From: Peptococcaceae bacterium BRH_c4b
GTDB taxonomy: Bacteria > Bacillota > Desulfotomaculia > Desulfotomaculales > Desulfocucumaceae
Assembly (NCBI GenBank): GCA_000961595.1
Contig: LADO01000007.1
Span: forward strand, 1-44,175
DNA length: 44,175 nt
Direction of reading: 5' to 3'
A model generated the notes under the pieces. The model had not been told where the DNA came from. It saw only the letters and a list, made by a program, of their open reading frames with translations, and did no database searches. The stretch's first letter is position 1, and every line of letters begins with the position of its first letter. Shown in pieces: positions 1 to 8,287 of this stretch. Position numbers and translations under genes: made by a program.

Positions 1-165
1 TATTCCTTGATTAGCTATTCATGCTCCTATTTGGAACAAAACTATTACCTGTTTGATTATCGAGATGATGTAATAAAGTCTTTTGAGTCTGTCTTTGATT
101 TTGACTTAAGTAAAAAAGTTATGTCCCAGGCCGAGATTAAAAAAATTTTGCAATACAAAAAATAA
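1..165 (+). CDS. 3' end of an unidentified protein (partial)
   Basis: An open frame runs from the first base to a TAA at 163-165 and gives the last 54 residues of a protein; the start lies outside the window. The peptide is rich in Tyr, Phe, Asp and Lys and ends in a lysine-rich segment (QYKK). No motif is recognisable and I assign no function. It is clearly more AT-rich than the genes that follow, like the stretch at 43749-44129, and it is closed by the hairpin at 202-243, which supports its being a real gene end and not a chance frame. Confidence 0.5.
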   Translation, partial: YSLISYSCSYLEQNYYLFDYRDDVIKSFESVFDFDLSKKVMSQAEIKKILQYKK

Positions 166-201
166 CTGTAAATACACTACAACTTTATGACAAAAAAAGA
201 A

Positions 202-243
202 ACCCGCTAGCTCTTGATAACTCTAGGCTAACGGGTATTTTTT
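202..243 (+). terminator. Rho-independent terminator, probably bidirectional
   Basis: Arms 202-211 and 227-236 pair over 10 bp with one mismatch. A run of six T follows at 238-243 and a run of A precedes at 192-198, so it can end the partial plus-strand gene and also the minus-strand operon finishing at 293. Confidence 0.8.
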
Positions 244-292
244 AGTCATTTCTGCTGTAAAACCCAGGTGTCAAGGAGATATATCAAGCAGA

Positions 293-1252
293 TTATGGGG
301 TGAGGCTGAATCCTTTGTGCTGCCAGAGTTCGATAAAGCCTTCCGCCACCTTCATTATTTCTTCCCGGTTCTTCAGCGCGTTCAGCCACCTGGCGGGGAT
401 AGTCTCATAGCCGTAATAGGAGCCTGCCAGTCCGCCCACGATGTTGCCGGCGGTGTCGGCATCCTCGCCTTGATTGACTATTTTTATCAGCGCGTCTTCG
501 AAATTATCGGTTTGCAAAAAGCACTGCAGGGAGGAGGCCAGTGTATCCAGCACATTGCCCCTGGGCGGCACCGGGTCGGCTCCTTCCTGGAGCGGCTTGA
601 TCGTGTGCCAGAAAAATTTATTGGGTTTTACCTCCATGACTTTGCAGTGGTCGTCGGTAATGGTGAGGGTACGGCTGACCACGGTACGTTTTGTGTCACT
701 CGATATCTTTAGCTCGCGGATTAGAAAGTTGTAAAAAATGCAGCTGGTGGTTCCTTCTGAGCTGTAATGGGTCATATGGGCGATTTCCGCAGACCATTTG
801 GCCATGTTTTGTAGATTGTTCCAGTAGCCGAAGGTCACCGGCAGGGTGCGCATGAGCCCGCCGTTGCTGTCCATTTTGTTGATGGACTGGGCGGTGAGGC
901 GGGACGCTTCACGCCAGCTTCCGGTGCGCATGTAGTTCTGGAAGGAAGTCTTGGTGGTGTTCCCTATATCCCTGGGGTTGGACTGGAACCAGAGCAGGAA
1001 ATTGCGCCCGATGTCCTCAACAGGGTAGGCGGGGTTGGCCAGTATCCCCCTGGCCACGTCTAGTGTCATGCTGGTATCGTCGGTGGGCTCGCCGGGTTCA
1101 AGATTCAGCCAACCTCCTCCCACCATGTCCCTCAGCACACCGTATTTTTCCTTTATTTCACCGGCCTTCATCATTTCCGCCGGAGCACCTAGAGCGTCGC
1201 CCACTGCGGCGCCGAAGAAAGCTCCTTTAATGAAATTCTCTATCGCTGACAC
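293..1252 (-). CDS. ADP-ribosylglycohydrolase (DraG/ARH family)
   Basis: Predicted to remove ADP-ribose from proteins or small molecules, as in the DraG/ARH family of dinuclear Mg/Mn hydrolases. Visible motifs, in order: GDALG near residue 20, the metal-binding TDDTSM near residue 60, NGGLMR near 135, HMTH near 165, and GEDADTAGNIVGGLAG near 270, the second metal-binding segment. The length of about 320 residues is normal. The frame can be read from a GTG at 1261, but that GTG is the tail of the SD sequence (AGAAGGTG); the better start is the GTG at 1252, six bases downstream. It is the last gene of the minus-strand group and starts about 24 bp after the lytic transglycosylase. The substrate is unknown; no DraT or toxin partner lies nearby. 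Confidence 0.88.
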   Translation of the reverse strand: MSAIENFIKGAFFGAAVGDALGAPAEMMKAGEIKEKYGVLRDMVGGGWLNLEPGEPTDDTSMTLDVARGILANPAYPVEDIGRNFLLWFQSNPRDIGNTTKTSFQNYMRTGSWREASRLTAQSINKMDSNGGLMRTLPVTFGYWNNLQNMAKWSAEIAHMTHYSSEGTTSCIFYNFLIRELKISSDTKRTVVSRTLTITDDHCKVMEVKPNKFFWHTIKPLQEGADPVPPRGNVLDTLASSLQCFLQTDNFEDALIKIVNQGEDADTAGNIVGGLAGSYYGYETIPARWLNALKNREEIMKVAEGFIELWQHKGFSLTP

Positions 1253-1276
1253 CGTTAACACCTTCTTATTTATATT

Positions 1277-1909
1277 TTACTGGTGTACAAGCTGCTGGTC
1301 CGGTAGCAGTTTTGATTCCGTCCGGGCAATTTTGTCTATGTACAAATAGCCGTATACTTTACGGTACCAGAGCACCTTGCGTACAAACTGCCTGGTTTCC
1401 GGGAAGGGAACTTTCTCCAGTCCCTGGCTGGGGTTGTTTTGGGATTCGGCATCAAGCCATTTCTTTACGTTGCCCCTACCGCCGTTATAAGCCGCCAGCA
1501 TCAGGGTGATATTCCCGTTGAATTCCCTCTGCAAATCTGCCAGGTACCAGGCGCCGATGGATATGTTGTATTCAGGTTCGAAAAGGCGGTCCCTGGAGAA
1601 GTTACCGATGCCGCTTTTCTGGGCGGCCCATTGGCCGGTGTCGGGCATTATCTGCATCAGTCCGATGGCGCCCTTGGGTGAGACAGCACCGGGCCTGAAA
1701 TTACTTTCGGTTCTTATCACTGCGGCCAGGAGGCTGCGGTCCAGTCCGTACCTGTCGGCGTAGTTGAATATGGTGTCTTTATATGGCAGAGGGTATAATA
1801 TGCGGCCTATATTGTCCAGGTTGAAGAGCACGAGAACGATTATGATTAGAAGGAGCAACTTTTTCGTAAATTTGCTTTTCCTACGGGGCTTGCTCTTTGG
1901 CCGGTACAA
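1277..1909 (-). CDS. Membrane-anchored lytic murein transglycosylase (SLT family)
   Basis: Predicted to cleave the MurNAc-GlcNAc bond of peptidoglycan outside the membrane. A basic N-terminus (residues 1-17) is followed by a hydrophobic anchor at about 18-31, then a compact SLT domain. The catalytic glutamate is E68 in RTESNF, followed by the family motifs GLMQIMP (near 83) and AYNGG (near 140). The start is a TTG at 1909 with GGAGTGA seven bases upstream; an ATG just before it is in another frame that stops after 11 codons. It lies 64 bp downstream of coaE. At 210 residues it is a small single-domain enzyme and may act in wall remodelling or spore formation; the exact role cannot be read from the sequence. 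Confidence 0.9.
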   Translation of the reverse strand: MYRPKSKPRRKSKFTKKLLLLIIIVLVLFNLDNIGRILYPLPYKDTIFNYADRYGLDRSLLAAVIRTESNFRPGAVSPKGAIGLMQIMPDTGQWAAQKSGIGNFSRDRLFEPEYNISIGAWYLADLQREFNGNITLMLAAYNGGRGNVKKWLDAESQNNPSQGLEKVPFPETRQFVRKVLWYRKVYGYLYIDKIARTESKLLPDQQLVHQ

Positions 1910-1973
1910 CTGGCATCACTCCGATATGTCGTTTAAAGTATATCTATTCCCTTTCCCGGGCGTGGATAACTCC

Positions 1974-2582
1974 TTAAAGGTTATCTCCGGTCAACTCGCT
2001 CCATAGTTTATCCATCTGGGTGTAAGTCTCTTCAGGCGAACCGTTATTATCGATAATCTTCGTGGCGTATTTTATTTTTTGCTCCTGGGGCATTTGTGAC
2101 CGGATGCGTTGCAGTGCCTGCTCCGGTGATAGTCCGTCCCGGGACAATACCCTGTTAAGCTGTGTTGCGGGGTTTACTGTAACCAGCCATATTTCATCCA
2201 TCAGGCGTTGCATGCCGGACTCTATTAGCAGGGGCACTTCTATGACCAGGGCCGGGGCAGGGTTTTGCCCTTTTTTGTATTCCTCGATTCTTTTTACCAC
2301 TTCCCGGTTGATCAGCGGGTGGACTATGGATTCCAGCCTGGACAGGGCCTCCCTGTCCTGAAACACTATTGATCCCATTTTAGCCCTGTCCAGTTCACCC
2401 GCGTGGGTTAGTACGCTGCTGCCGAAAGTTTTTGTGATTTCATCCAGCCCGGTGGTGCCTGGAGCTACCACGTCCCTTGCTATCCGGTCGGTATCCACCA
2501 CCACGGCGCCCAGTTCACCCAGGCGGCGGGAGACCGTACTCTTGCCGCTGCCTATATTGCCAGTCAGGCCGATAACTTTCAA
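1974..2582 (-). CDS. coaE: Dephospho-CoA kinase
   Basis: Catalyses the last step of coenzyme A synthesis, phosphorylating the 3'-hydroxyl of dephospho-CoA with ATP. The P-loop GLTGNIGSGKST sits at the N-terminus; DTDRIARDVV near residue 33 and IEVPLLIESG near 118 fit the CoA-binding and lid segments. The length of about 202 residues is normal. The frame extends to a GTG at 2591, but that triplet is part of the SD (GAGGTGA); TTG at 2582, six bases downstream, is the likelier start. The upstream terminators at 2695-2757 suggest it has its own promoter and is not simply cotranscribed with mutM and polA. Confidence 0.95.
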   Translation of the reverse strand: MKVIGLTGNIGSGKSTVSRRLGELGAVVVDTDRIARDVVAPGTTGLDEITKTFGSSVLTHAGELDRAKMGSIVFQDREALSRLESIVHPLINREVVKRIEEYKKGQNPAPALVIEVPLLIESGMQRLMDEIWLVTVNPATQLNRVLSRDGLSPEQALQRIRSQMPQEQKIKYATKIIDNNGSPEETYTQMDKLWSELTGDNL

Positions 2583-2694
2583 ATTCTTCACCTCAGTGGG
2601 AACGGCTATTGATTGCTACACTTTTTATAAAGCCTTATTTGACTTTATTTTAAACTGTTTTTTAAGTTCTGGGAAGGCATGTCTTATTCCTTCT

Positions 2695-2724
2695 AAAAAA
2701 TACGCCTGCTGCAACGGAGCAGGC
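2695..2724 (-). terminator. Second terminator downstream of mutM
   Basis: A 7-bp GC-rich stem (2704-2710 with 2718-2724) with a 7-base loop is followed on the minus strand by six T (the A run 2695-2700). It lies just beyond another terminator, so readthrough from mutM into coaE should be low. Confidence 0.8.
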
Positions 2725-2731
2725 TGTTTGA

Positions 2732-2757
2732 CAAAAATCACCCCAGCGCGGTGATTT
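2732..2757 (-). terminator. First terminator downstream of mutM
   Basis: Arms 2735-2742 and 2750-2757 form an 8-bp stem followed by a T-rich run on the minus strand (A run 2733-2737). It is one of a tandem pair. Confidence 0.7.
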
Positions 2758-2861
2758 AGACAGCCGGGGGTGCATGTGGTTGATGGGGAATTATAGGGTG
2801 CAGCCCGGCAGGATAGCCAGGCGAGATGAGAGGGACTGTGGAATTGTAAGGATGGAATCTC

Positions 2862-3689
2862 TTATGGCTTTTGGCAGTGTGGGCAGAAATAGGAACTGCG
2901 TCCTGCCACCCGGATGCGATTGATAGGTTTACCGCATTTCAGGCAGGGTTTGCCTTCCTTGCTGTATACCGCCAGCTTCTCCTGGTAGTTCCCCGGCCTG
3001 CCGTCACCATCCACGTAATCCCGGAAGGATGTTCCCCTATTGTTGATGCCTTCGTTTAAAACATCCTTAATGGCCTGATAAAGATGGGTTGTCTCCCGGG
3101 GGGAAAGGCCGGCGGCCAGCCTTTCGGGGTGCAGTCCGGCCCTGTGCAGGGCTTCGTCTACGTATATATTGCCCAGCCCGGCGATGAAGGACTGGTCCAG
3201 CAGCAGTGCTTTCAGCCTGATGCGGCGGCGCTTCAATTCTTTTTTCATGAATTCCCTGGTGAAATTCCCGCTGAGCGGCTCCACCCCCAGAGTTTTAAGG
3301 CCCGGCATTTCGTCCAGTTCGGCGGTGGGGGCGAGCATCATCCTGCCGAATTGCCGGATATCCGTATAACGCAACTGATCGCCGTTGCTCAGGGCAAAAA
3401 CCGCGTGGGTATGTTTTTCCAGGGGTGCTTCAGCTGTGGTGTAAACCAACCTGCCGGTCATACGGAGGTGGATTACCAGTGTATATCCACCTGACAGGTG
3501 TAGCAGCAGGTATTTTCCCCTGCGGCCCAGGCGTGATATTTTTTTCCCCTTGAGAAAATCCGCAAATTCTTCAGGTGTCGGTAGCCGCACGATTTTGGGC
3601 ATGTGCAACTTGACAGCCTCAAATGTAAGTCCCGCCAGCTTTTTTTCCAGGGTTCTTTTTACTGTTTCTACTTCCGGCAGCTCGGGCAT
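2862..3689 (-). CDS. mutM: Formamidopyrimidine-DNA glycosylase
   Basis: Base-excision repair enzyme (Fpg) that removes 8-oxoguanine and formamidopyrimidines and cuts the abasic site by beta/delta elimination. The N-terminus is MPELPEVETV; after Met removal Pro2 is the catalytic nucleophile and Glu3 the assisting acid. A helix-two-turn-helix region (QSFIAGLGNIYVDEALHRAG) lies near residues 165-185, and the C-terminus is a four-Cys zinc finger (CLKCG ... CPHC). At 275 residues it is full length. AGGAGTG stands six bases before the ATG. It follows polA by about 37 bp, so the two are probably cotranscribed; the pairing joins lesion removal with gap filling. Confidence 0.96.
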   Translation of the reverse strand: MPELPEVETVKRTLEKKLAGLTFEAVKLHMPKIVRLPTPEEFADFLKGKKISRLGRRGKYLLLHLSGGYTLVIHLRMTGRLVYTTAEAPLEKHTHAVFALSNGDQLRYTDIRQFGRMMLAPTAELDEMPGLKTLGVEPLSGNFTREFMKKELKRRRIRLKALLLDQSFIAGLGNIYVDEALHRAGLHPERLAAGLSPRETTHLYQAIKDVLNEGINNRGTSFRDYVDGDGRPGNYQEKLAVYSKEGKPCLKCGKPINRIRVAGRSSYFCPHCQKP

Positions 3690-3726
3690 ATTTGCACTCC
3701 TGATATTTATGAATGTGTAGTCTGGT

Positions 3727-6390
3727 TTATATCTTTTGCACTTCGTACCAGTTATACCCCGCTTTCATATCCACTTCCAGCGGGACGTCCAGGGCCAGGG
3801 CGCTTTCCATCCTGGTTTTTACCAACTCTTTCATTGCTTCGAATTCTTCCAATGGTACATCAAAAATGAGTTCGTCATGTACTTGTAGAATCATTTTGGT
3901 GGCCAGACCGCGCTCCAGTATTTCATCGTAAATACGCACCATGGCCATTTTGATTATGTCCGCCGCGCTTCCCTGGATGGGGGTGTTCATGGCGGTGCGC
4001 TCGCCGAAGCTCCTGACGGTGTGGTTGGAGCTGAACAGGTCGGGCAGGTAACGCCGCCGGTTCAGCAGGGTGGTGACGTATCCTTTTGCCCGGGCCTCGG
4101 CGACTACCCGCTCGATATATTTTTTCACGCCCTGGTAGCGGTTGAAGTAGCCTTCAATATATAGTTTGGCTTCCCGGCGGGGGACCTTGATGTCCCGGGA
4201 CAGCCCAAAATCGCTGATGCCGTATATAATACCGAAATTTACCGCCTTGGCCCGTCCCCGCATCTCCCTGGTAACTTCGCTCATTTTTACGCCAAAAACT
4301 TCGGAGGCAGTCCGGGTATGTATATCCTCCCCGTGTTTGAACGCGTCCACCAGCAGCGGGTCGCCTGACATGTGGGCCAGAATGCGCAGTTCTATTTGGG
4401 AGTAATCGGCGGACAGTATTATGTTCCCTTCCCGGCGGGGTAGAAATACCTTCCTGATTTTTCTACCTTCTTCCATTTTTATGGGTATGTTTTGGAGGTT
4501 TGGTTCCGCGCTGGACAGCCTGCCGGTGGCCGTGACGTCCTGGTGGAAGGTGGTGTGCACCAGCCCGGTTTCCGGGTCAATCAGGGGGGCCAGTCCGTCC
4601 ACGTAAGTTGATTTCAGTTTTACCAGCTGCCTGTGTTCCAGTACGTGGGCTACTATTTCGTGGGAGCCGGCCAGTTCCTCCAGCACTCCCGCGTCAGTGG
4701 AATAGCCCGTTTTGGTGCGTTTGATCACCGGCAGTTCCAGTTTATCAAATAGTATGTAGCCCAGTTGTTTGGTAGAATTGATGTTAAATTTTTCACCCGC
4801 CAGGTGGTGGATGGTACCGGTAAGTTGCTGTATTTTCCCCCCCAATTCGGCGGACATGTCACCCAGGAGCTTATTGTCCACCTTAACACCGGTCATTTCC
4901 ATCTCCGCCAGCACGGCTACCAGGGGCAGTTCAACTTCATAATACAGTCTGTCCATGCCCGTTTCCTCTATTCTGGCGGCCAGCGGTTCCCGCAGCCGGA
5001 GTATGGCTTCCGCCCGGGCCGGGAGGGCCGGTTCGATCCCGGAGGGAAGTACAATTTTTAAATGCTCCAGGGCCACCTCCGGCAGTTCCCTGCTGGGCGT
5101 GGCGGGATTCAGCAGGTAGGCCGCCACCATGGTGTCGAAGGAAAGTCCTTCTAGATATATTCCGTTAGCTTTCAGCAGCCACATGTCATCCTTGGCATTG
5201 TGGCACAGCTTGCGGGTGTTCCGGTCGCCGCACAGTTTTCCCAGCCAAGTCAGCGCTTCGTCCCGGGGGAGTTCGTGCCGGCTGTCCAGGGGCAGATAAA
5301 ATACGTTGCCCGGTATGCTTAAGGCTGCGGCGTGCAGCCCGTTTTTCTTGTCACCGGCCAGGGCCAGGGCGGTCTCGCCTGCAGACTTTATTTTATCCAG
5401 GGCGGCTGCCAGCATTTTTACGCCGGTTATGGTGATATAGCCCACGCTGAAAGTATCGGGTTCCGGGATGGCGTGTGTATCAGTAATGAAACTGCCCTGC
5501 CTGCCCTTGCTTCCTTCCCCGTCCCGGCTGCTCATTATTCCCCTGAGCAGTGTTTTAAATTCAAGTTCGCTGAACAGGGCGAGCAGCCTGGGGTAGTTGG
5601 GTCCCTGCCAGCTGTATAGCTTCATATCCCCGTCCAGGGGTATATCCCGGGTAATGGTGGCCAGACTTCTGGAAAGAAGCGCCTGCTCCGTGAATTCGCT
5701 GATTTTATTTTTAATTCTTGGGGGGAGTTCCTCCCGGTGCTCTATAACTTCTTCCAGTGTGCCGAATTCGCTGATCAGTTTGGAAGCGGTTTTCTCGCCT
5801 ATGCCCGGCACACCGGGTATGTTGTCCGAGGGGTCACCCACCAGCCCTTTAAAGTCGATTAGCTGTTCCGGAGATATGCCGTATTTCTCCCATACTTTGC
5901 CCTCATCGTATTCATCCAGTTCGGTAATGCCCTTTTTGGTCAGCAATACTCTGGTCAGGGGAGAGACTAGCTGCAGGGCGTCCCGGTCGCCGGTGACTAT
6001 GATACTGCTTACGTTCTGTTTTTCTGCCAGTGTGATCATGGTGCCGATCAGATCATCCGCCTCGAAGCCTTCCTGTTCCAATATTCGTATGCCCATGGCT
6101 CCCAGGACCTCTTTCAGCAGGGGAAACTGAGGTCTCAAGTCGTCCGGGGTTGCCTTACGGTGGGCTTTATAGTCGCTAAACTGCTGGTGGCGGAAATTTA
6201 TTTTCCCCTTGTCGAAGCAAACCGCCACCAGGGCTGGTTTTTTCTCCTCCAGTATTTTCAGCAGCATGGTGGTGAAACCGTAAACGGCGTTGGTGACCAC
6301 ACCCTTGCTGGTGGTAAGGGATGGAATGGCGTGATAAGCCCGGTGGGCCAGGCTATTGCCGTCTATCACCATAAATGTTTCCGGGGGCAA
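3727..6390 (-). CDS. polA: DNA polymerase I
   Basis: Fills gaps in repair and removes Okazaki primers. The N-terminal 5'-3' exonuclease domain (about 1-290) has DGNSLAHRAYHA, EADDLIGT, GDRDALQLV and the helix-hairpin-helix GVPGIGEKTA. The polymerase domain has motif A (DYSQIELRILAHMSGD), motif B (RAKAVNFGIIYG) and motif C (QVHDELIFD, near residue 840). In the middle domain I do not see the DxE pair of a working proofreading exonuclease (the matching region reads ETALALAGDK), so 3'-5' exonuclease activity is probably lost, as in several Gram-positive homologues. Length is about 887 residues. The frame can be read from GTG at 6399, but that GTG ends the SD (AGGAAGGTG); TTG at 6390 is preferred. 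It is the first gene of the polA-mutM transcript and diverges from the S41 protease gene. Confidence 0.97.
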   Translation of the reverse strand: MPPETFMVIDGNSLAHRAYHAIPSLTTSKGVVTNAVYGFTTMLLKILEEKKPALVAVCFDKGKINFRHQQFSDYKAHRKATPDDLRPQFPLLKEVLGAMGIRILEQEGFEADDLIGTMITLAEKQNVSSIIVTGDRDALQLVSPLTRVLLTKKGITELDEYDEGKVWEKYGISPEQLIDFKGLVGDPSDNIPGVPGIGEKTASKLISEFGTLEEVIEHREELPPRIKNKISEFTEQALLSRSLATITRDIPLDGDMKLYSWQGPNYPRLLALFSELEFKTLLRGIMSSRDGEGSKGRQGSFITDTHAIPEPDTFSVGYITITGVKMLAAALDKIKSAGETALALAGDKKNGLHAAALSIPGNVFYLPLDSRHELPRDEALTWLGKLCGDRNTRKLCHNAKDDMWLLKANGIYLEGLSFDTMVAAYLLNPATPSRELPEVALEHLKIVLPSGIEPALPARAEAILRLREPLAARIEETGMDRLYYEVELPLVAVLAEMEMTGVKVDNKLLGDMSAELGGKIQQLTGTIHHLAGEKFNINSTKQLGYILFDKLELPVIKRTKTGYSTDAGVLEELAGSHEIVAHVLEHRQLVKLKSTYVDGLAPLIDPETGLVHTTFHQDVTATGRLSSAEPNLQNIPIKMEEGRKIRKVFLPRREGNIILSADYSQIELRILAHMSGDPLLVDAFKHGEDIHTRTASEVFGVKMSEVTREMRGRAKAVNFGIIYGISDFGLSRDIKVPRREAKLYIEGYFNRYQGVKKYIERVVAEARAKGYVTTLLNRRRYLPDLFSSNHTVRSFGERTAMNTPIQGSAADIIKMAMVRIYDEILERGLATKMILQVHDELIFDVPLEEFEAMKELVKTRMESALALDVPLEVDMKAGYNWYEVQKI

Positions 6391-6727
6391 GGCAAGCACC
6401 TTCCTTAGTTTATTTGTTGATCAGCTATTTTAAGTCCGACTATACTATTCAATAGTATGCACCGGTCATCTGTGTGCGGTGCAAGGGTGTACTGCGTCTG
6501 TCAGCAGTTAACAGGACCGTAAAAAATGGCGCTCAGGCCGCTCTCGCGGAGAAACACAGGGATTTCCCGGCCTGTTTATATTATTTCACCGGAAACCGTC
6601 AAAATACCTTTCTTTGAGCCGCCTTAAAGTTTTCTGAGTAGTAAAATAAAGGCAGGAGATTAATTAACGCCGGGAGAATTAATCCATGAGTTAGAACTAG
6701 CAGATAATTAAATTTGAGGTGATTATT
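6391..6727. other. Divergent intergenic region between polA and the S41 protease gene
   Basis: About 335 bp with no credible gene. It must hold promoters for both directions, but no consensus -35/-10 pair stands out. It contains the 17-bp palindrome listed separately and a 7-bp GC-rich inverted repeat (CAGGCCG near 6535, CGGCCTG near 6570). Confidence 0.6.
6442..6458. promoter_or_regulatory. 17-bp perfect palindrome, possible operator
   Basis: Two 8-bp arms, 6442-6449 (ATACTATT) and 6451-6458 (AATAGTAT), around a central C. It lies 52 bp upstream of polA and 270 bp upstream of the protease gene and resembles a dimeric regulator site. No regulator can be named. Confidence 0.35.
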
Positions 6728-8215
6728 TTGCCCCGTCGCTTATTGGTTTTGTTTTTGGTTGTGATCATGCTCATGTCGGCCTCCACGCCGGCTCTGGCTC
6801 TGGCTCTGGATCTGGATCCTTCTACCAAAGCGGTCCTGCAGGTACAGGAAGTTATGGATTATATTTACCGGCACCATATTGACAAGCCGGAATTGAATCA
6901 GCTTTCCGAGGGTGCTATAACGGGCATATTGGAAAGGCTGAACGATCCTTATTCCGAGTATCTGAGCGAGGATATACTGGAAGAATACAAGGAGATGCTG
7001 GACGGGGATTTTGTTGGTGTGGGCCTTAGACTGCAGGAAAACGGGCAATACACGCAGGTGCTGGATTTAATTCCCGATTCACCGGCCTCCCGGGCCGACG
7101 TCAGGCCCGGGGACTTAATCATAAAGGTTAACGGGGAAAATATAGCCGGTTTGTTCCTGGATGAAGTGGTGTCCAAAATCAGGGGTCCGGAAGGAACCAC
7201 CGTTACGCTTACCGTACGCCGGGACTCCCGGGATATCGAAGTTATCCTGAAAAGAACACCCCTTTCCTCACCCACGGTGGTCTCAAGCAAGCTGTCGGGA
7301 AACATAGGCTACATAGTGGTACATTCTTTCGGTTCCCAGACTGCGGATGAGTTTGCAGTTGAGCTGGACAGGCTGGTATCCGAGGGAGTAAAGGGTTTGG
7401 TGATTGATCTGCGTAATACTCCTGGCGGCTATCTGCAAGCCGCCGTGGACATGGCTGGGGATTTCCTGCCGGATAAATCCCTTGTGGTTACCACCGTAGA
7501 CAGGGATTCCATCAGGGATGAATATCGCTCCCGGGGCAACGCTTGCTGGAATGACCCCGTGGTAATACTTATGAATGAATTGACCGCCAGCGCCTCCGAA
7601 GTGTTGGCCGGAGCATTGCAGGATTACGGTAAGGCTGTTTTGTTGGGGGATACCTCTTACGGCAAGGGAGTAGTGCAGAGCATTATTCCCCTGGAGAGCG
7701 GGGGAGCGCTAAAACTTACCACGGCTCGTTACCTCACTCCCAAGGGGCGCTCCATTAACGGCACCGGTCTTGACCCTGACGTGCGGGTGCTAACCCAGGA
7801 ATTGCAGCTTATCCTGGCAAAAAATATAGTCAGCCCCGCGGCTGAAACCGTTGTAAAGTTTAGTTTGATTGATAAAAAGGCTAGTATCAACGGCGAAGAA
7901 ATACCCTTGCAGGCGGCAGCCTACAAGGCCGGGGGAGTAGTTTATGTACCGCTTCGTTTCGCCATGGAGGCACTGGGGTATTCCGTTAGCTGGAATGAGG
8001 ATGCCCGGAGCATTGATCTGGCGGGAAAAAATGAAAATATCCGGCTCTTCGCGAACCGGGCTTCAGCTGTCATCAACGGAAAGGACGCGGCACTGGAAGC
8101 GTCCATAACCACCAGGGAAGGATTGTCATATATGCCGTTGACGGCTGCTATTCCCGGCATTACTGTTGTGGACCGCAGCGATGAGGTAACTATGGTCAAG
8201 GCGGGCAGGAAATAG
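6728..8215 (+). CDS. S41 family carboxyl-terminal processing protease with C-terminal copper-amine-oxidase-like domain
   Basis: Exported serine protease of the CtpA/CtpB type. A signal peptide or anchor covers residues 1 to about 27. A PDZ domain follows (DFVGVGLRL, SPASRADVRPGDLIIKVNG), then the S41 core with the catalytic Ser in ELTASASEVLAGAL and Lys in SYGKGVVQ. The last about 110 residues form a domain of the copper-amine-oxidase N-terminal-like (stalk) type (INGEEIPL, YVPLRFAMEALGYSV), common in secreted proteins of clostridia and related Firmicutes and likely to bind the wall or a partner. Start: GTG at 6719 belongs to the SD GAGGTG, so TTG at 6728 is chosen. The substrate is unknown; CtpB-type enzymes process sporulation signalling proteins. 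Confidence 0.92.
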   Translation: MPRRLLVLFLVVIMLMSASTPALALALDLDPSTKAVLQVQEVMDYIYRHHIDKPELNQLSEGAITGILERLNDPYSEYLSEDILEEYKEMLDGDFVGVGLRLQENGQYTQVLDLIPDSPASRADVRPGDLIIKVNGENIAGLFLDEVVSKIRGPEGTTVTLTVRRDSRDIEVILKRTPLSSPTVVSSKLSGNIGYIVVHSFGSQTADEFAVELDRLVSEGVKGLVIDLRNTPGGYLQAAVDMAGDFLPDKSLVVTTVDRDSIRDEYRSRGNACWNDPVVILMNELTASASEVLAGALQDYGKAVLLGDTSYGKGVVQSIIPLESGGALKLTTARYLTPKGRSINGTGLDPDVRVLTQELQLILAKNIVSPAAETVVKFSLIDKKASINGEEIPLQAAAYKAGGVVYVPLRFAMEALGYSVSWNEDARSIDLAGKNENIRLFANRASAVINGKDAALEASITTREGLSYMPLTAAIPGITVVDRSDEVTMVKAGRK

Positions 8216-8287
8216 ACCCGCTTCCGTTGAAGTAACATTAATTGCGTAGTTAATTATTAAACAGCTTTTTACGGGGGAGGTGGCGGT

